A DNA stretch of 64,000 bases, taken from Rhodococcus sp. 06-462-5 (GTDB taxonomy: Bacteria > Actinomycetota > Actinomycetes > Mycobacteriales > Mycobacteriaceae). Made by a program: the position numbers and the translations under genes. The stretch is taken from positions 1 to 64,000 of the forward strand of contig NZ_NOYD01000048.1 in NCBI RefSeq assembly GCF_002258315.1. The letters run 5' to 3'. Of the stretch, positions 8,780-16,613 are shown in pieces; the first letter of the stretch is position 1, and each line of letters begins with the position of its first letter. The notes below the pieces were generated by a model. That model was not told where the DNA came from. It worked only from the letters and a program-made list of their open reading frames with translations, and ran no database searches.

Positions 8780-8856
8780 GCGGCGACGCCTGCGTCGATT
8801 CGACCGGTGGCCGACTGCGTCGACACGACGCTGTCGGCGGGAGCGTGGTTGTTCAT
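8776..8856 (-). CDS. 26-aa ORF overlapping the monooxygenase start
   Basis: ATG 8856 opens a 26-codon frame (MNNHAPADSVV…GVAA) whose TGA overlaps the two tandem ATG codons of the monooxygenase. It has the best ribosome site of the operon: AGAGGGA at 8863-8869, 6 nt before the ATG. The downstream gene has no clear ribosome site of its own, which points to translational coupling. The peptide is hydrophilic, has no Cys or Met cluster and does not resemble known Cys-attenuator leaders. It may be a coupling leader, or the relic of an N-terminal extension lost by frameshift. Confidence 0.5.
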   Translation of the reverse strand: MNNHAPADSVVSTQSATGRIDAGVAA

Positions 8857-8939
8857 GCCAATCCCTCTCGTGATGGTGGGCAACGTGACGGTTGCCGATG
8901 AAGGAAGCCTGCTGCAATCGCATTACCGAACGTGGCGCG

Positions 8940-8961
8940 GGCGTAAATGAGTTATTACGCC
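8940..8961. promoter_or_regulatory. Operator A, GGCGTAA-N8-TTACGCC
   Basis: Perfect 7-bp arms separated by 8 bp. It sits 84 bp upstream of the ATG of the 26-aa ORF that heads the monooxygenase/reductase/ribBA operon. The same repeat occurs at 9091 and, slightly degenerate, at 25710. Confidence 0.75.
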
Positions 8962-9090
8962 GCAAACATCACCTGCTCGGGCGGTTTGTGGGTTCCGATA
9001 ACGCCGCTCGATGTCGGCACGAAGGCTGGTCGAGACCTACGTCACTGCGGCGTTAATAAAGTTCCGGGGGCTCTGACCAGCGGATTCGAT

Positions 9091-9114
9091 CGGCGTAATA
9101 CTTCAGTTACGCCG
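9091..9114. promoter_or_regulatory. Operator B, CGGCGTAA-N8-TTACGCCG
   Basis: Perfect 8-bp arms with an 8-bp spacer, 86 bp before the ATG of the Dpp-type ATPase. Its arms and spacer length match operator A, so one dimeric regulator probably binds both. Confidence 0.75.
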
Positions 9115-9199
9115 GAGGTCGTCTTCAGTAACGCGTGCCGAGAATGCTGTGCCCATCGAGCAATAGCTCTGCTGAAGACAATCGGCTTGGAGGATCGTG

Positions 9200-10027
9200 A
9201 TGAGTGGCAACCTGCGCGCAGCGTATGCCGAGGTCGACGCCGAACATGTGTGCAAGAGCTTCGAACGTCGCGGCTCGGGATCACCGGCCGTGGACGACAT
9301 CAGCATGAAAGTGACGTCGAGTTCGGCCATCGGAATCGTCGGCGAGTCCGGCTCCGGTAAATCGACATTGGTTCGGATGATGTGTGGATTGCTCTCGCCC
9401 ACGACGGGTTCGGTGCGATACAACGGAGCCGAACTGAACGGGGTCCTGTCCTCGAAGGCCGGCAGGCGTGAATTCCGGTCGAAGGTGCAGTATGTCGCGC
9501 AGGACACGACATCGTCCTTCGATCCACGCCGAACACTGCGTGATGCGGTACGACTACCTGCCGTCCGGCTTCTCGGTTTGGACAACAAGGCCGCAGACGC
9601 ACGAGTGGACGAGACATTGGAGTCCCTCGAAATCCACCCCTCGATGGCCGACCGATATCCCTCGGAGGTCTCCGGAGGTCAGCGACAGCGTTTTTCGATA
9701 GCCCGGGCGTTGGTCGTTCGGCCCCGGATATTGCTGTGCGACGAGGTGGTGTCCGCGTTGGACGTCTCGGTGCAAGGCGCGATCCTGAACATGCTTCGTC
9801 GGTACTGCATCGAATCGGAGTGCGGGCTGGTCTTCGTCTCGCACGGACTTCCCGCTACGGCGTTCATCGCCCGCGACCTCGTGGTCATGCGGAACGGAGT
9901 CATCGTCGAGCAGGGCAGCACCGACGATGTCGTCGAGCGACCACAGGACCCGTACACGGCGGAGTTGCTCGACGCGTACCGCGGTGACGAAGCAGTCGAG
10001 CAGCTCGCCGTGGCGGCAGCGCGATGA
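9200..10027 (+). CDS. Dpp/Opp-type ABC transporter ATPase (DppF position)
   Basis: A 275-aa ATPase of the peptide/nickel (DppF/OppF/GsiA) class. It has Walker A GESGSGKST (48-56), Gln101 in the Q-loop (VAQDTTSSFDPR), SGGQ (158-161), Walker B ILLCDE (177-182) and His215. Start ATG 9200 is 5 nt after GGAGGA; the adjacent GTG 9197 is an equally placed alternative. The gene overlaps the first permease by 4 nt. Its usual partner ATPase (DppD position) is not here but 16 kb away at 25809, under the same operator type. Substrate could be a peptide or another small organic compound; context suggests a monooxygenase substrate. Confidence 0.9.
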   Translation: MSGNLRAAYAEVDAEHVCKSFERRGSGSPAVDDISMKVTSSSAIGIVGESGSGKSTLVRMMCGLLSPTTGSVRYNGAELNGVLSSKAGRREFRSKVQYVAQDTTSSFDPRRTLRDAVRLPAVRLLGLDNKAADARVDETLESLEIHPSMADRYPSEVSGGQRQRFSIARALVVRPRILLCDEVVSALDVSVQGAILNMLRRYCIESECGLVFVSHGLPATAFIARDLVVMRNGVIVEQGSTDDVVERPQDPYTAELLDAYRGDEAVEQLAVAAAR

Positions 10028-11067
10028 AGACATTTCTCGGACGTCAACGGTGGTGGCTCGGCCGAGTGGCCGTCCTACCGCTGCATCTGTTGGTCTTCGC
10101 GGTCGCCGCGTTCTTCCTGGTACGCGCTATCCCGGGTGACCCGGCCCGTGAAGTGGTCGGTCCCGAAGCCACCGAAGCCGATTATCTGGCGACGAAGGCC
10201 GAGCTCGGTCTCGACGGCAGTCTGTGGTCTCAGTTGATGTCGTATCTGAGCGACCTACTGCACTTCGACCTCGGCAACGCGATCATGACCGGTAGGCCGG
10301 TGACAACCGATATCGCAGACCGGCTACCGGGCACACTCGAACTCGCAGGAATTGCGTTCTTCTTTCTCCTGGCGATCACTTTGCTGCTGTCGGCAGTAGT
10401 CGTTTCCAGACCCAGATCCATTGCTGCGCGGGCTGTTCGCGGCTACGCCCAAGCAGCCGGAGCCGTGCCGGAATTCGTCGTCGGAGTGGTCGGAATCTTC
10501 CTGTTCTACGCCACGCTGCAGGTGGTTCCCGCCCCTACCGGCCGAGTGCGGGCCGGATTGACCGAACCCGAGCCGCTCACCTCGTTCCCGCTGCTCGACG
10601 CGATTCTTCGTGGAGACACCGTTGTGGTGTCCTCGATGATTTCGCACCTGCTGCTCCCGATTGCTGTGCTGGTGCTCTCGGTCACCCCGATTCTGCTCAA
10701 ACAGCTTTTGACAGCGCTCGATTCGAGCCTCACCGCGCAACCGACGATGTTCAAGATCGCCACCGGTTCGGCCCGCAAGTACATCTATGCAAGTGCGTAC
10801 CGGCGAGCATTGCCGCCGACCGTCGCGTTGTTCGGCATGGTCTTCGGTTCTCTTCTCGGCGGTGCGGTCATCCTCGAGACCCTGTTCGGCCTCGGCGGCA
10901 TGGGCCGATACGCCGTCGAAGCTGTCGCGGCGACGGATCTGATTGCGCTGCAGGGATTCCTGCTCGTCGTCGCGGCGATCTCGCTGATCGTGTTCCTGTG
11001 TGTCGATCTCGTCAACATGTTGCTCGACCCTCGCCGCAAGCCGGGCCGAGCAGGAGGTGGTTCCTGA
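10024..11067 (+). CDS. Dpp/Opp-type ABC permease (DppB position)
   Basis: A 347-aa inner-membrane permease of the DppB/OppB family. It has an N-terminal membrane segment followed by the RAIPGDPA signature, a periplasmic domain, about five further membrane spans and the EAA-like coupling loop near ATGSARKYIYASAYRRALPP. It overlaps the ATPase upstream by 4 nt and the second permease downstream by 1 nt, so the operon is tightly coupled. Length is normal for the family. Confidence 0.9.
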   Translation: MKTFLGRQRWWLGRVAVLPLHLLVFAVAAFFLVRAIPGDPAREVVGPEATEADYLATKAELGLDGSLWSQLMSYLSDLLHFDLGNAIMTGRPVTTDIADRLPGTLELAGIAFFFLLAITLLLSAVVVSRPRSIAARAVRGYAQAAGAVPEFVVGVVGIFLFYATLQVVPAPTGRVRAGLTEPEPLTSFPLLDAILRGDTVVVSSMISHLLLPIAVLVLSVTPILLKQLLTALDSSLTAQPTMFKIATGSARKYIYASAYRRALPPTVALFGMVFGSLLGGAVILETLFGLGGMGRYAVEAVAATDLIALQGFLLVVAAISLIVFLCVDLVNMLLDPRRKPGRAGGGS

Positions 11068-11951
11068 TGGTTGCTCTGGTACCGAAGAAAGTCGAGTCCG
11101 ATACTCGCAGCGCGAGGCCGCCGACTCGACGGTCGGTCTCGGTCGGCACCGTCGTGCTCTTCGTTCCGCTGGCCGTGATTCTGCTGATCACCCTGATCGG
11201 GCCGTGGATCGTCCCGTTCGATCCGACCAAGGTCGTCGGCGCACCCTCTCTGTCACCGGATTCCGAGTTTCTTCTCGGCACCGACTCCAACGGACTCGAC
11301 GTGTTCTCCCGCACCATCGCCGGTGCCCGCATCGATGTGACGATCGCCCTCGCCGTCACGGTTGCCGCAACCGTGGCGGGAATTCTGATCGGACTCACCA
11401 TCGGAATGAACGAGGCCGGACGCGGACTCGGCGGCTTCCTGGCCCGAGGCGCGGCGCGTTTCCTCGACCTGCTCGAAGCCGTACCCACAGTGATTGTCGC
11501 GCTGGTTGTCGTGTCGTTCTTCGGAACGTCCTCGATCACCATGATTTTCACGCTCTCGATCATTCTCGCGCCGATTCAGGCCAGGCTCGTCCGTACCGAA
11601 GTACTGCGGGTGCGCGGCGACGCGTATCTCGACGCGGCCCGTCAGGCAGGACTGTCCGAGACGCAACTGGTGTTCCGACACGTGCTGCCGAACTCGTCGG
11701 TTCCGGCACTGCAGAACGCGTCGGTCGTGTTCGGCATGACGATCATCCTCACCGCCGCGCTCGGCTTTCTCGGTGTCGGTCTGCCGCCGCCCACCCCCGA
11801 GTGGGGTTCGATGATCACCCGCGGTGCAGGCGACGCCGCCATCGGAAAGCTGTGGTCGGCAGGCGCTCCCGCGTTCGCGCTGTGCCTGACAGTCGCCTCG
11901 GTGGCTATCGTCGGTCGCAGGCTGACCAAGGGCACCCGCCGCTCCCATTGA
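11067..11951 (+). CDS. Dpp/Opp-type ABC permease (DppC position)
   Basis: A 294-aa inner-membrane permease of the DppC/OppC family. A basic N-terminal tail is followed by one span, the signature PFDPTKVVGAPSLSP…FLLGTDSNGLDVFSRTIAGARI, and five further spans containing the coupling loop AARQAGLSETQLVFRHVLPN. ATG 11067 shares one base with the TGA of the preceding permease, which decides the start; the longer in-frame version would run back inside that gene. Confidence 0.92.
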   Translation: MVALVPKKVESDTRSARPPTRRSVSVGTVVLFVPLAVILLITLIGPWIVPFDPTKVVGAPSLSPDSEFLLGTDSNGLDVFSRTIAGARIDVTIALAVTVAATVAGILIGLTIGMNEAGRGLGGFLARGAARFLDLLEAVPTVIVALVVVSFFGTSSITMIFTLSIILAPIQARLVRTEVLRVRGDAYLDAARQAGLSETQLVFRHVLPNSSVPALQNASVVFGMTIILTAALGFLGVGLPPPTPEWGSMITRGAGDAAIGKLWSAGAPAFALCLTVASVAIVGRRLTKGTRRSH

Positions 11952-12083
11952 CAGCGGCCGTCTGCCGCAACGGACAGTGCGGTCCGCGAAAACCTCTCTC
12001 GTACCTCATCCCGCGATCGAAGCCGTTGGCTCGACCGGTGATACCCCCTGCGCTCGTGCACCCAAGAAGGAGACCAACCCATC

Positions 12084-13739
12084 GTGAAATCCTCATATCG
12101 TCTTTCCATCGGACTCAGGTGGACGGTCCCGTTGCTCGTCGGTGCCCTCGCGTTGAGTGCCTGTTCGGACAGCGGAACCGAGTCCTCGGCGTCGACCGCC
12201 GGCGAAATCGTTGTGGTGACACCTGATCAGGCGTCGAATGTGGTGCGCGACTACGGCTACACCGCAGGCACCGACAATCAGGACGTCACCAACAACATGC
12301 ATGCCCAGCTGATTCGTAAGCCGTACGTCGAGGAGGACGGCTCGGATGCATTGGTGCAGGACTACTACAACTTCGAGCCGTACCTGGCCGACAGCTACGA
12401 GGTGAGCCCGGATCAGCTCGTCTACACGTTCACGCTCCGTCAGGGTGTGATGAGTGCGCACGGCAACGAGCTCGACGCCGATGACGTGCTGTGGTCCTTC
12501 GAGCGCAAGTTCGCCACCCCGGGTGGCGGTATGGCCGGCTATTACAAGCCGATGTTGACCGACCCGGCGACCCAGATCGAGAAGGTCGACGACTACACCG
12601 TCAGCTTCACGGTGGAGAAGGCCGGCTACGGACTGACGCTGCTGGCCAACCTCGCCGAGAACATCGGGTCGATCTACGACAGCAACTACCTCATCGAGAA
12701 CGCCACTCCCGAGGACCCGTACGCCGTCGCGTGGGGTGCCGAGGACATGATGCGCGGCAACTTCGGTTACGGCGCATACATGTTGGAGTCCGTCACTCCC
12801 GGCCAGGAGATCGTCATGACGGCGAACCCCAACTTCGTTCTCGGTGAGCCCGAGGTGAAGCGCATGATCCGACGCGTCGTGGCCGACCCCGCGACGAGAG
12901 CGAACATGGTCACGCGCGGCGACGCAGATGTCGCGCTGGCGTTGCGCTCGTCGGACCAGGCGACGCTGGAGAGCAACGACGCAGTGACCGTCCCGACGAC
13001 AACGTCGAATCAGTACCTGTTGTTCTCGATGAACACCACGACGGCGCCGTTCGACGATGTGCGCGTTCGCCAGGCGATGGCATACGCGATCCCGTACGAC
13101 CAGATCATGTCCGACGTCTTCTTCGGCAGGGCCTACAAGTACAACCACGTACTCGACGACAAAGCGCCGAACTGGGACGGGAGCGATCTTCCCCAGTACG
13201 ACAGCGACCCCGAGCGAGCCAAATCGCTGTTGGCGGAGGCCGGTTTGACCGATGGTCTCGAGTTCACCCTCAGTGTCAACAATCAGCTCCCGGCGGCGCA
13301 GGACACGGCGATTCAGATCCAGTCCTATGCGGCCGAAGCGGGCATCGACGTCACGATCGCGGAAGTGCCTGCAGCGCAGCTCAATGCCGACACCTTGGCA
13401 GGAAAGGTGCAGGCCAGCCTCAGCATCGGTGCGTCGGTCACGATGACTCCGCCGTACTCGCTGCAGTTGCTCACGCAGCCGGGTGGCGGCTCCAATATCG
13501 CGCTGTGGAACGACCCGGAGTTCCTCGCGATGGTGGACCGAGGGCTCGATGCCGGTGATGCACTGAGCCCCGAGGCCGGAGTGTTCTGGAATCAGGCAGA
13601 GTTCCGCATGACCGAGCAGGCACCCTACATTTTCATCGCCAGGGTGCGGCCCTCGGTGGCACTCGAGGCCGGCATCGGCGGGTTCGTACAGCGCACCGAT
13701 TTCCGGATCGACTACTCCAATCTGACGCTCGGTTCGTAG
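12084..13739 (+). CDS. ABC transporter solute-binding lipoprotein, family 5
   Basis: A 551-aa extracellular solute-binding protein of the DppA/OppA family. The signal peptide ends in the lipobox LSAC (Cys about 27), so the mature protein is lipid-anchored outside the membrane. Family-5 features are YLADSYEVSPDQLVYTFTLRQGV, the ADDVLWSFER segment, DVRVRQAMAYAIPYDQI and a YDSDPERAKSLLAEAG block. GTG 12084 has AAGAAGGAGA about 10 nt upstream. It lies 132 bp after the permease and ends before a strong hairpin at 13755, so it probably closes the Dpp operon. The ligand is unknown. Confidence 0.9.
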   Translation: MKSSYRLSIGLRWTVPLLVGALALSACSDSGTESSASTAGEIVVVTPDQASNVVRDYGYTAGTDNQDVTNNMHAQLIRKPYVEEDGSDALVQDYYNFEPYLADSYEVSPDQLVYTFTLRQGVMSAHGNELDADDVLWSFERKFATPGGGMAGYYKPMLTDPATQIEKVDDYTVSFTVEKAGYGLTLLANLAENIGSIYDSNYLIENATPEDPYAVAWGAEDMMRGNFGYGAYMLESVTPGQEIVMTANPNFVLGEPEVKRMIRRVVADPATRANMVTRGDADVALALRSSDQATLESNDAVTVPTTTSNQYLLFSMNTTTAPFDDVRVRQAMAYAIPYDQIMSDVFFGRAYKYNHVLDDKAPNWDGSDLPQYDSDPERAKSLLAEAGLTDGLEFTLSVNNQLPAAQDTAIQIQSYAAEAGIDVTIAEVPAAQLNADTLAGKVQASLSIGASVTMTPPYSLQLLTQPGGGSNIALWNDPEFLAMVDRGLDAGDALSPEAGVFWNQAEFRMTEQAPYIFIARVRPSVALEAGIGGFVQRTDFRIDYSNLTLGS

Positions 13740-13754
13740 AGCGCACTCCCACAT

Positions 13755-13797
13755 GCAGTTCGGTCGGTGGTCATATCGGGCTTCCCGACCGAACTGC
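13755..13797 (+). terminator. Hairpin terminator after the solute-binding gene
   Basis: 13-bp perfect arms (13755-13767 and 13785-13797, GCAGTTCGGTCGG and its complement) with a 17-nt loop, starting 15 bp after the stop codon. There is no T-tract, which is common for actinobacterial terminators. Confidence 0.75.
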
Positions 13798-13869
13798 GTG
13801 CGGAAACGCCCGTGATTCGCGGCGAAATCCGACGGCTACCGAGAACGTGGCCGGGCGAAACATCCGCGC

Positions 13870-13888
13870 GGTGTAGTTGACCTACACC
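13870..13888. promoter_or_regulatory. Palindrome GGTGTAG-N5-CTACACC upstream of LLM block
   Basis: Perfect 7-bp arms flanking TTGAC, 29 bp before the GTG of the first gene of the forward monooxygenase block. Its position suits an operator or a 5-prime-UTR hairpin. It differs from the GTAA-N8-TTAC operators, so this block may answer to another regulator, possibly the GntR protein encoded at 24677. The TTGAC could also be part of a -35 box. Confidence 0.5.
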
Positions 13889-13916
13889 GAGGAAGAACGA
13901 CCAGCGAGGAACGAAT

Positions 13917-15230
13917 GTGACCATGGCAGACAACAGATTTCATCTCGGTTGGTTCGGCAGCTTCGTACCGACGTCCTGGAACACCGCGTTCGAGGGTTCC
14001 GACAGTGGGGATTGGTTGAACGGAGACTTCTACGTCGACTTCGCCAGGACCCTCGAGCGCGCTTGCTTCGACTTCCTGCTCCTCGAGGATTCGTCGATGG
14101 TGTCCGATACCTACGGTGGCAGCTCGGAAGCGACCCTGAAGACCGGCGGGTGGGCACCGAAAGGTGATCCGATGGCGTTGGCTCCCTTGCTCACCCGGGC
14201 CACCGGTCATCTCGGTATCGCCTTGACCGCATCGACGTCCTTCTATCCGCCCTATCTTCTCGCACGCTCGATCTCCTCACTCGATCACCTGTCCTCGGGT
14301 CGTATCGGGTGGAACGTGGTGACCTCCAGCGAAGATCGCGCAGCCCAGAACTTCGGTATGGACGCACTACCTCCGCACGACGAGCGCTACGTGCGCGCCG
14401 ACGAGTACGTGGACCTGGTCGAGAAGCTCTGGGACTCCTGGGATGCCGACGCTGTGGTGATGGACCGCGCAACGTCCACCTACGTCGACCACACCAAGGT
14501 CCACACCATCGACTTCCAGGGCAAGTACTACTCCTCGCGCGGACCGCTCAACACTCTGCCGTCACCACAGGGGCGACCGGTCATCACGCAGGCAGGCGGC
14601 TCGCCGGCCGGGCGCGACTTCGCGGCCAAACATGCGGACATGATCATGGCGCTCCCCAAAGGTGTTGCAGCGATGAAGGAGTACCGGTCCGACATCAGGC
14701 GCCGGATGGCGCTGCACGGCCGCGATCCCGATTCGGCGAAGGTGATGTACGTGGTCTCTCCCATCCTCGGTGAGACCCACGAGGATGCGCTCGCGCGAAA
14801 GGATCGCAAAGCGGCGGCGGTTCGCGCCAATCCTGCGGGGGTGCTCATCGGCTGGTCGGCAAGCATGGAGATCGACTTCTCCACGTTCGATCTCGACAAG
14901 CCGATGCCCGAGGACGTGCACACCAACGGACACCAGTCCACGTTGGAGAACTTCCGCAACTGGGCCGACGGCCGAACGCTCCGCGAGGCCTGCGTGGCCT
15001 ACCGAACCGAATCGATGGAGCTGGTCGGTACACCGGATGCTGTTGCCGCGCAGATGGGCGACGCCATGGCAGAGGTCGGCGGGGACGGGTTCTTGATCTG
15101 GAGCCAGCCGCACAACCGGCGCTACATCGGTGAGATCGCAGACGGACTCGTGCCCGCTCTGCAGAGCCGAGGTCTGATGCGGACCGAGTACAGCAGCGAT
15201 CATCTGCGCGACAACCTTCTCGAATTCTGA
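13917..15230 (+). CDS. DszA/NtaA-type FMNH2-dependent monooxygenase (LLM copy 2)
   Basis: A 437-aa luciferase-like monooxygenase of the NtaA/SnaA/DszA group. It has FHLGWFGSF at the N-terminus, LERACFDFLLLEDSSMVSD, STSFYPPYLLARSISSLDHL, SGRIGWNVVTSSEDRAAQNFG, the VDHTKVHTIDFQGKYYSSRGPLN segment and the C-terminal VGGDGFLIW…RYIGEIADGLVPAL. GTG 13917 lies 5 nt after GAGGAA; ATG 13923 is an alternative that removes two residues. First gene of a forward block of eight genes. It is most like the copies at 19420 and 23305 (shared SSMVSD and PPHDERY). The substrate cannot be assigned. Confidence 0.92.
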   Translation: MTMADNRFHLGWFGSFVPTSWNTAFEGSDSGDWLNGDFYVDFARTLERACFDFLLLEDSSMVSDTYGGSSEATLKTGGWAPKGDPMALAPLLTRATGHLGIALTASTSFYPPYLLARSISSLDHLSSGRIGWNVVTSSEDRAAQNFGMDALPPHDERYVRADEYVDLVEKLWDSWDADAVVMDRATSTYVDHTKVHTIDFQGKYYSSRGPLNTLPSPQGRPVITQAGGSPAGRDFAAKHADMIMALPKGVAAMKEYRSDIRRRMALHGRDPDSAKVMYVVSPILGETHEDALARKDRKAAAVRANPAGVLIGWSASMEIDFSTFDLDKPMPEDVHTNGHQSTLENFRNWADGRTLREACVAYRTESMELVGTPDAVAAQMGDAMAEVGGDGFLIWSQPHNRRYIGEIADGLVPALQSRGLMRTEYSSDHLRDNLLEF

Positions 15231-15262
15231 CCCTCTCACTCGTTTCGTATCTGGAGAAGACT

Positions 15263-16576
15263 ATGACTGCCAACAAATTTCACCTCGGATGGTTTCTCGG
15301 AGCCGGTTTCGGCGTCCAGTCCTGGAACCAGCCGTGGTCGGGTACCGGTGCGACCGACTGGATGATGCCCGATCAGTACGTGGACCTGGCGCACTCGCTC
15401 GAGCGGGCGTGTTTCGACTTCCTCATCATGGAGGACTCGGTGCAGGTCTCGGACACCTACAAGGGTTCGATGGAGTACTACCTGGCAACGGCATCCGCGG
15501 CACCGAAACACGATCCTGCCGTCCTTGCCGGAATTCTGTCGTACACGACCAAGCACCTCGGCATCGTTCCGACCTTGACCACCACCTTCTATCACCCGTA
15601 CACCGTGGCGCGTCTGATGTCGACGCTCGACCATATCGCCGAGGGACGAATCGGCTGGAACATCGTCACCGGCAGCAACACTCGCGCCGCGCAGAACTAC
15701 GGATTCGACATGCCCGAACACGATCTCCGCTACGACATCGCCGACGAGTTCGTCGAGCTCGCCTGCAAACTGTGGGACTCCTGGGAAGACGGAGCGGTGC
15801 ATGCGGACACCTCGGCAGGCGGCATCTACGCCGACCACGAGAAGGTCAACCGAATCGATTTCGAGGGCAAGTTCTTCAAGTCGAGGGGACCGCTGAACAC
15901 CGTCCCCAGCCCGCAGCGTCGGCCGGTGTTTCTGCAGGCAGGTGGCTCGGACAAAGGTAAGGAGTTCGCCGCCAAGCATGCCGACGCCATCATCTCCAAT
16001 CCCCATGGGACCGAGAAGATGCGACGCTACCGCGAGGACATCCGCCAGGGTGCCGTCGAGGCCGGCCGCAACCCCGACGACGTCAAGGTGATGTACCTGA
16101 TCTCCCCGATCCTCGGTGAGACGACGGCCGAGGCCAAGGCCAAGCAGAAGCGTCGAGCAGATGCAGCGTCGAGCAACATCGACGCGCTTCTCGCCGGGCG
16201 TTCCCACCTGTCCGGTATCGATCTGAGTCAGTTCGACCTCGACGAGCCGTTGCCGGCAGATCTCGAAAGCAATGGGCACCGAAGCAGTTTCGCCGAGTTC
16301 AAAGGCGACGGGACGCAGACCCTGCGCGAGCGCATCACCGGCCACAGCGCCATCGACACCCTGGATTTCGTCGGAACTCCCGACGACGTTGCCGACATGA
16401 TGGACGGCGTCATGCAGGAGGTGGGCGGCGACGGCTTCCTCATTGCGGGAGCTCCGATGAACCGGCGCTACGTCGCCGAGATCACCGACGGGTTGGTGCC
16501 CGCGCTCAAGCGACGTGGACTGACTCGAACGTCGTACGAGCACAGCCACTTCCGCGAGAACCTTCGCGCATTCTGA
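15263..16576 (+). CDS. DszA/NtaA-type FMNH2-dependent monooxygenase (LLM copy 3)
   Basis: A 437-aa paralogue with FHLGWFLGAGFGVQSWNQPWSG, LERACFDFLIMEDS, TTTFYHPYTVARLMSTLDHI, EGRIGWNIVTGSNTRAAQNYG and FEGKFFKSRGPLNTVPSPQRRPV. It belongs with copies 1 and 4, which share the (V/Q)-x-x-W-N-Q-x-W-S element after the first beta-strand. GGAGAAG precedes the ATG by 5 nt and the gap from the previous gene is 32 bp. The usual RPVICQAGGS is changed to RPVFLQAGGSDKGKEF, which may affect substrate or flavin binding. Confidence 0.92.
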   Translation: MTANKFHLGWFLGAGFGVQSWNQPWSGTGATDWMMPDQYVDLAHSLERACFDFLIMEDSVQVSDTYKGSMEYYLATASAAPKHDPAVLAGILSYTTKHLGIVPTLTTTFYHPYTVARLMSTLDHIAEGRIGWNIVTGSNTRAAQNYGFDMPEHDLRYDIADEFVELACKLWDSWEDGAVHADTSAGGIYADHEKVNRIDFEGKFFKSRGPLNTVPSPQRRPVFLQAGGSDKGKEFAAKHADAIISNPHGTEKMRRYREDIRQGAVEAGRNPDDVKVMYLISPILGETTAEAKAKQKRRADAASSNIDALLAGRSHLSGIDLSQFDLDEPLPADLESNGHRSSFAEFKGDGTQTLRERITGHSAIDTLDFVGTPDDVADMMDGVMQEVGGDGFLIAGAPMNRRYVAEITDGLVPALKRRGLTRTSYEHSHFRENLRAF

Positions 16577-16613
16577 TCGACCGACCGTAGGTCTCGACAC
16601 AAGAGGAGAAGAC

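Larger units (their letters stand above)
8857..9199. promoter_or_regulatory. Divergent promoter region with two operators
   Basis: 343-bp intergenic region between the reverse monooxygenase operon and the forward Dpp operon. It is AT-richer than its surroundings and contains two copies of the GGCGTAA-N8-TTACGCC inverted repeat plus looser half sites (GGCGTTAATAA near 9049 and AGTAACGC near 9127). No gene is supported inside it. Promoter boxes cannot be placed confidently. Confidence 0.7.

Noticed and set aside
8776..8856. Cysteine-attenuation leader peptide
   Set aside because: The peptide has no Cys codons, so classic Cys attenuation does not fit.
12093..13754. 553-aa reverse-strand frame over the solute-binding gene
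   Set aside because: Antisense shadow of a well-supported family-5 binding protein; no motif or ribosome site.
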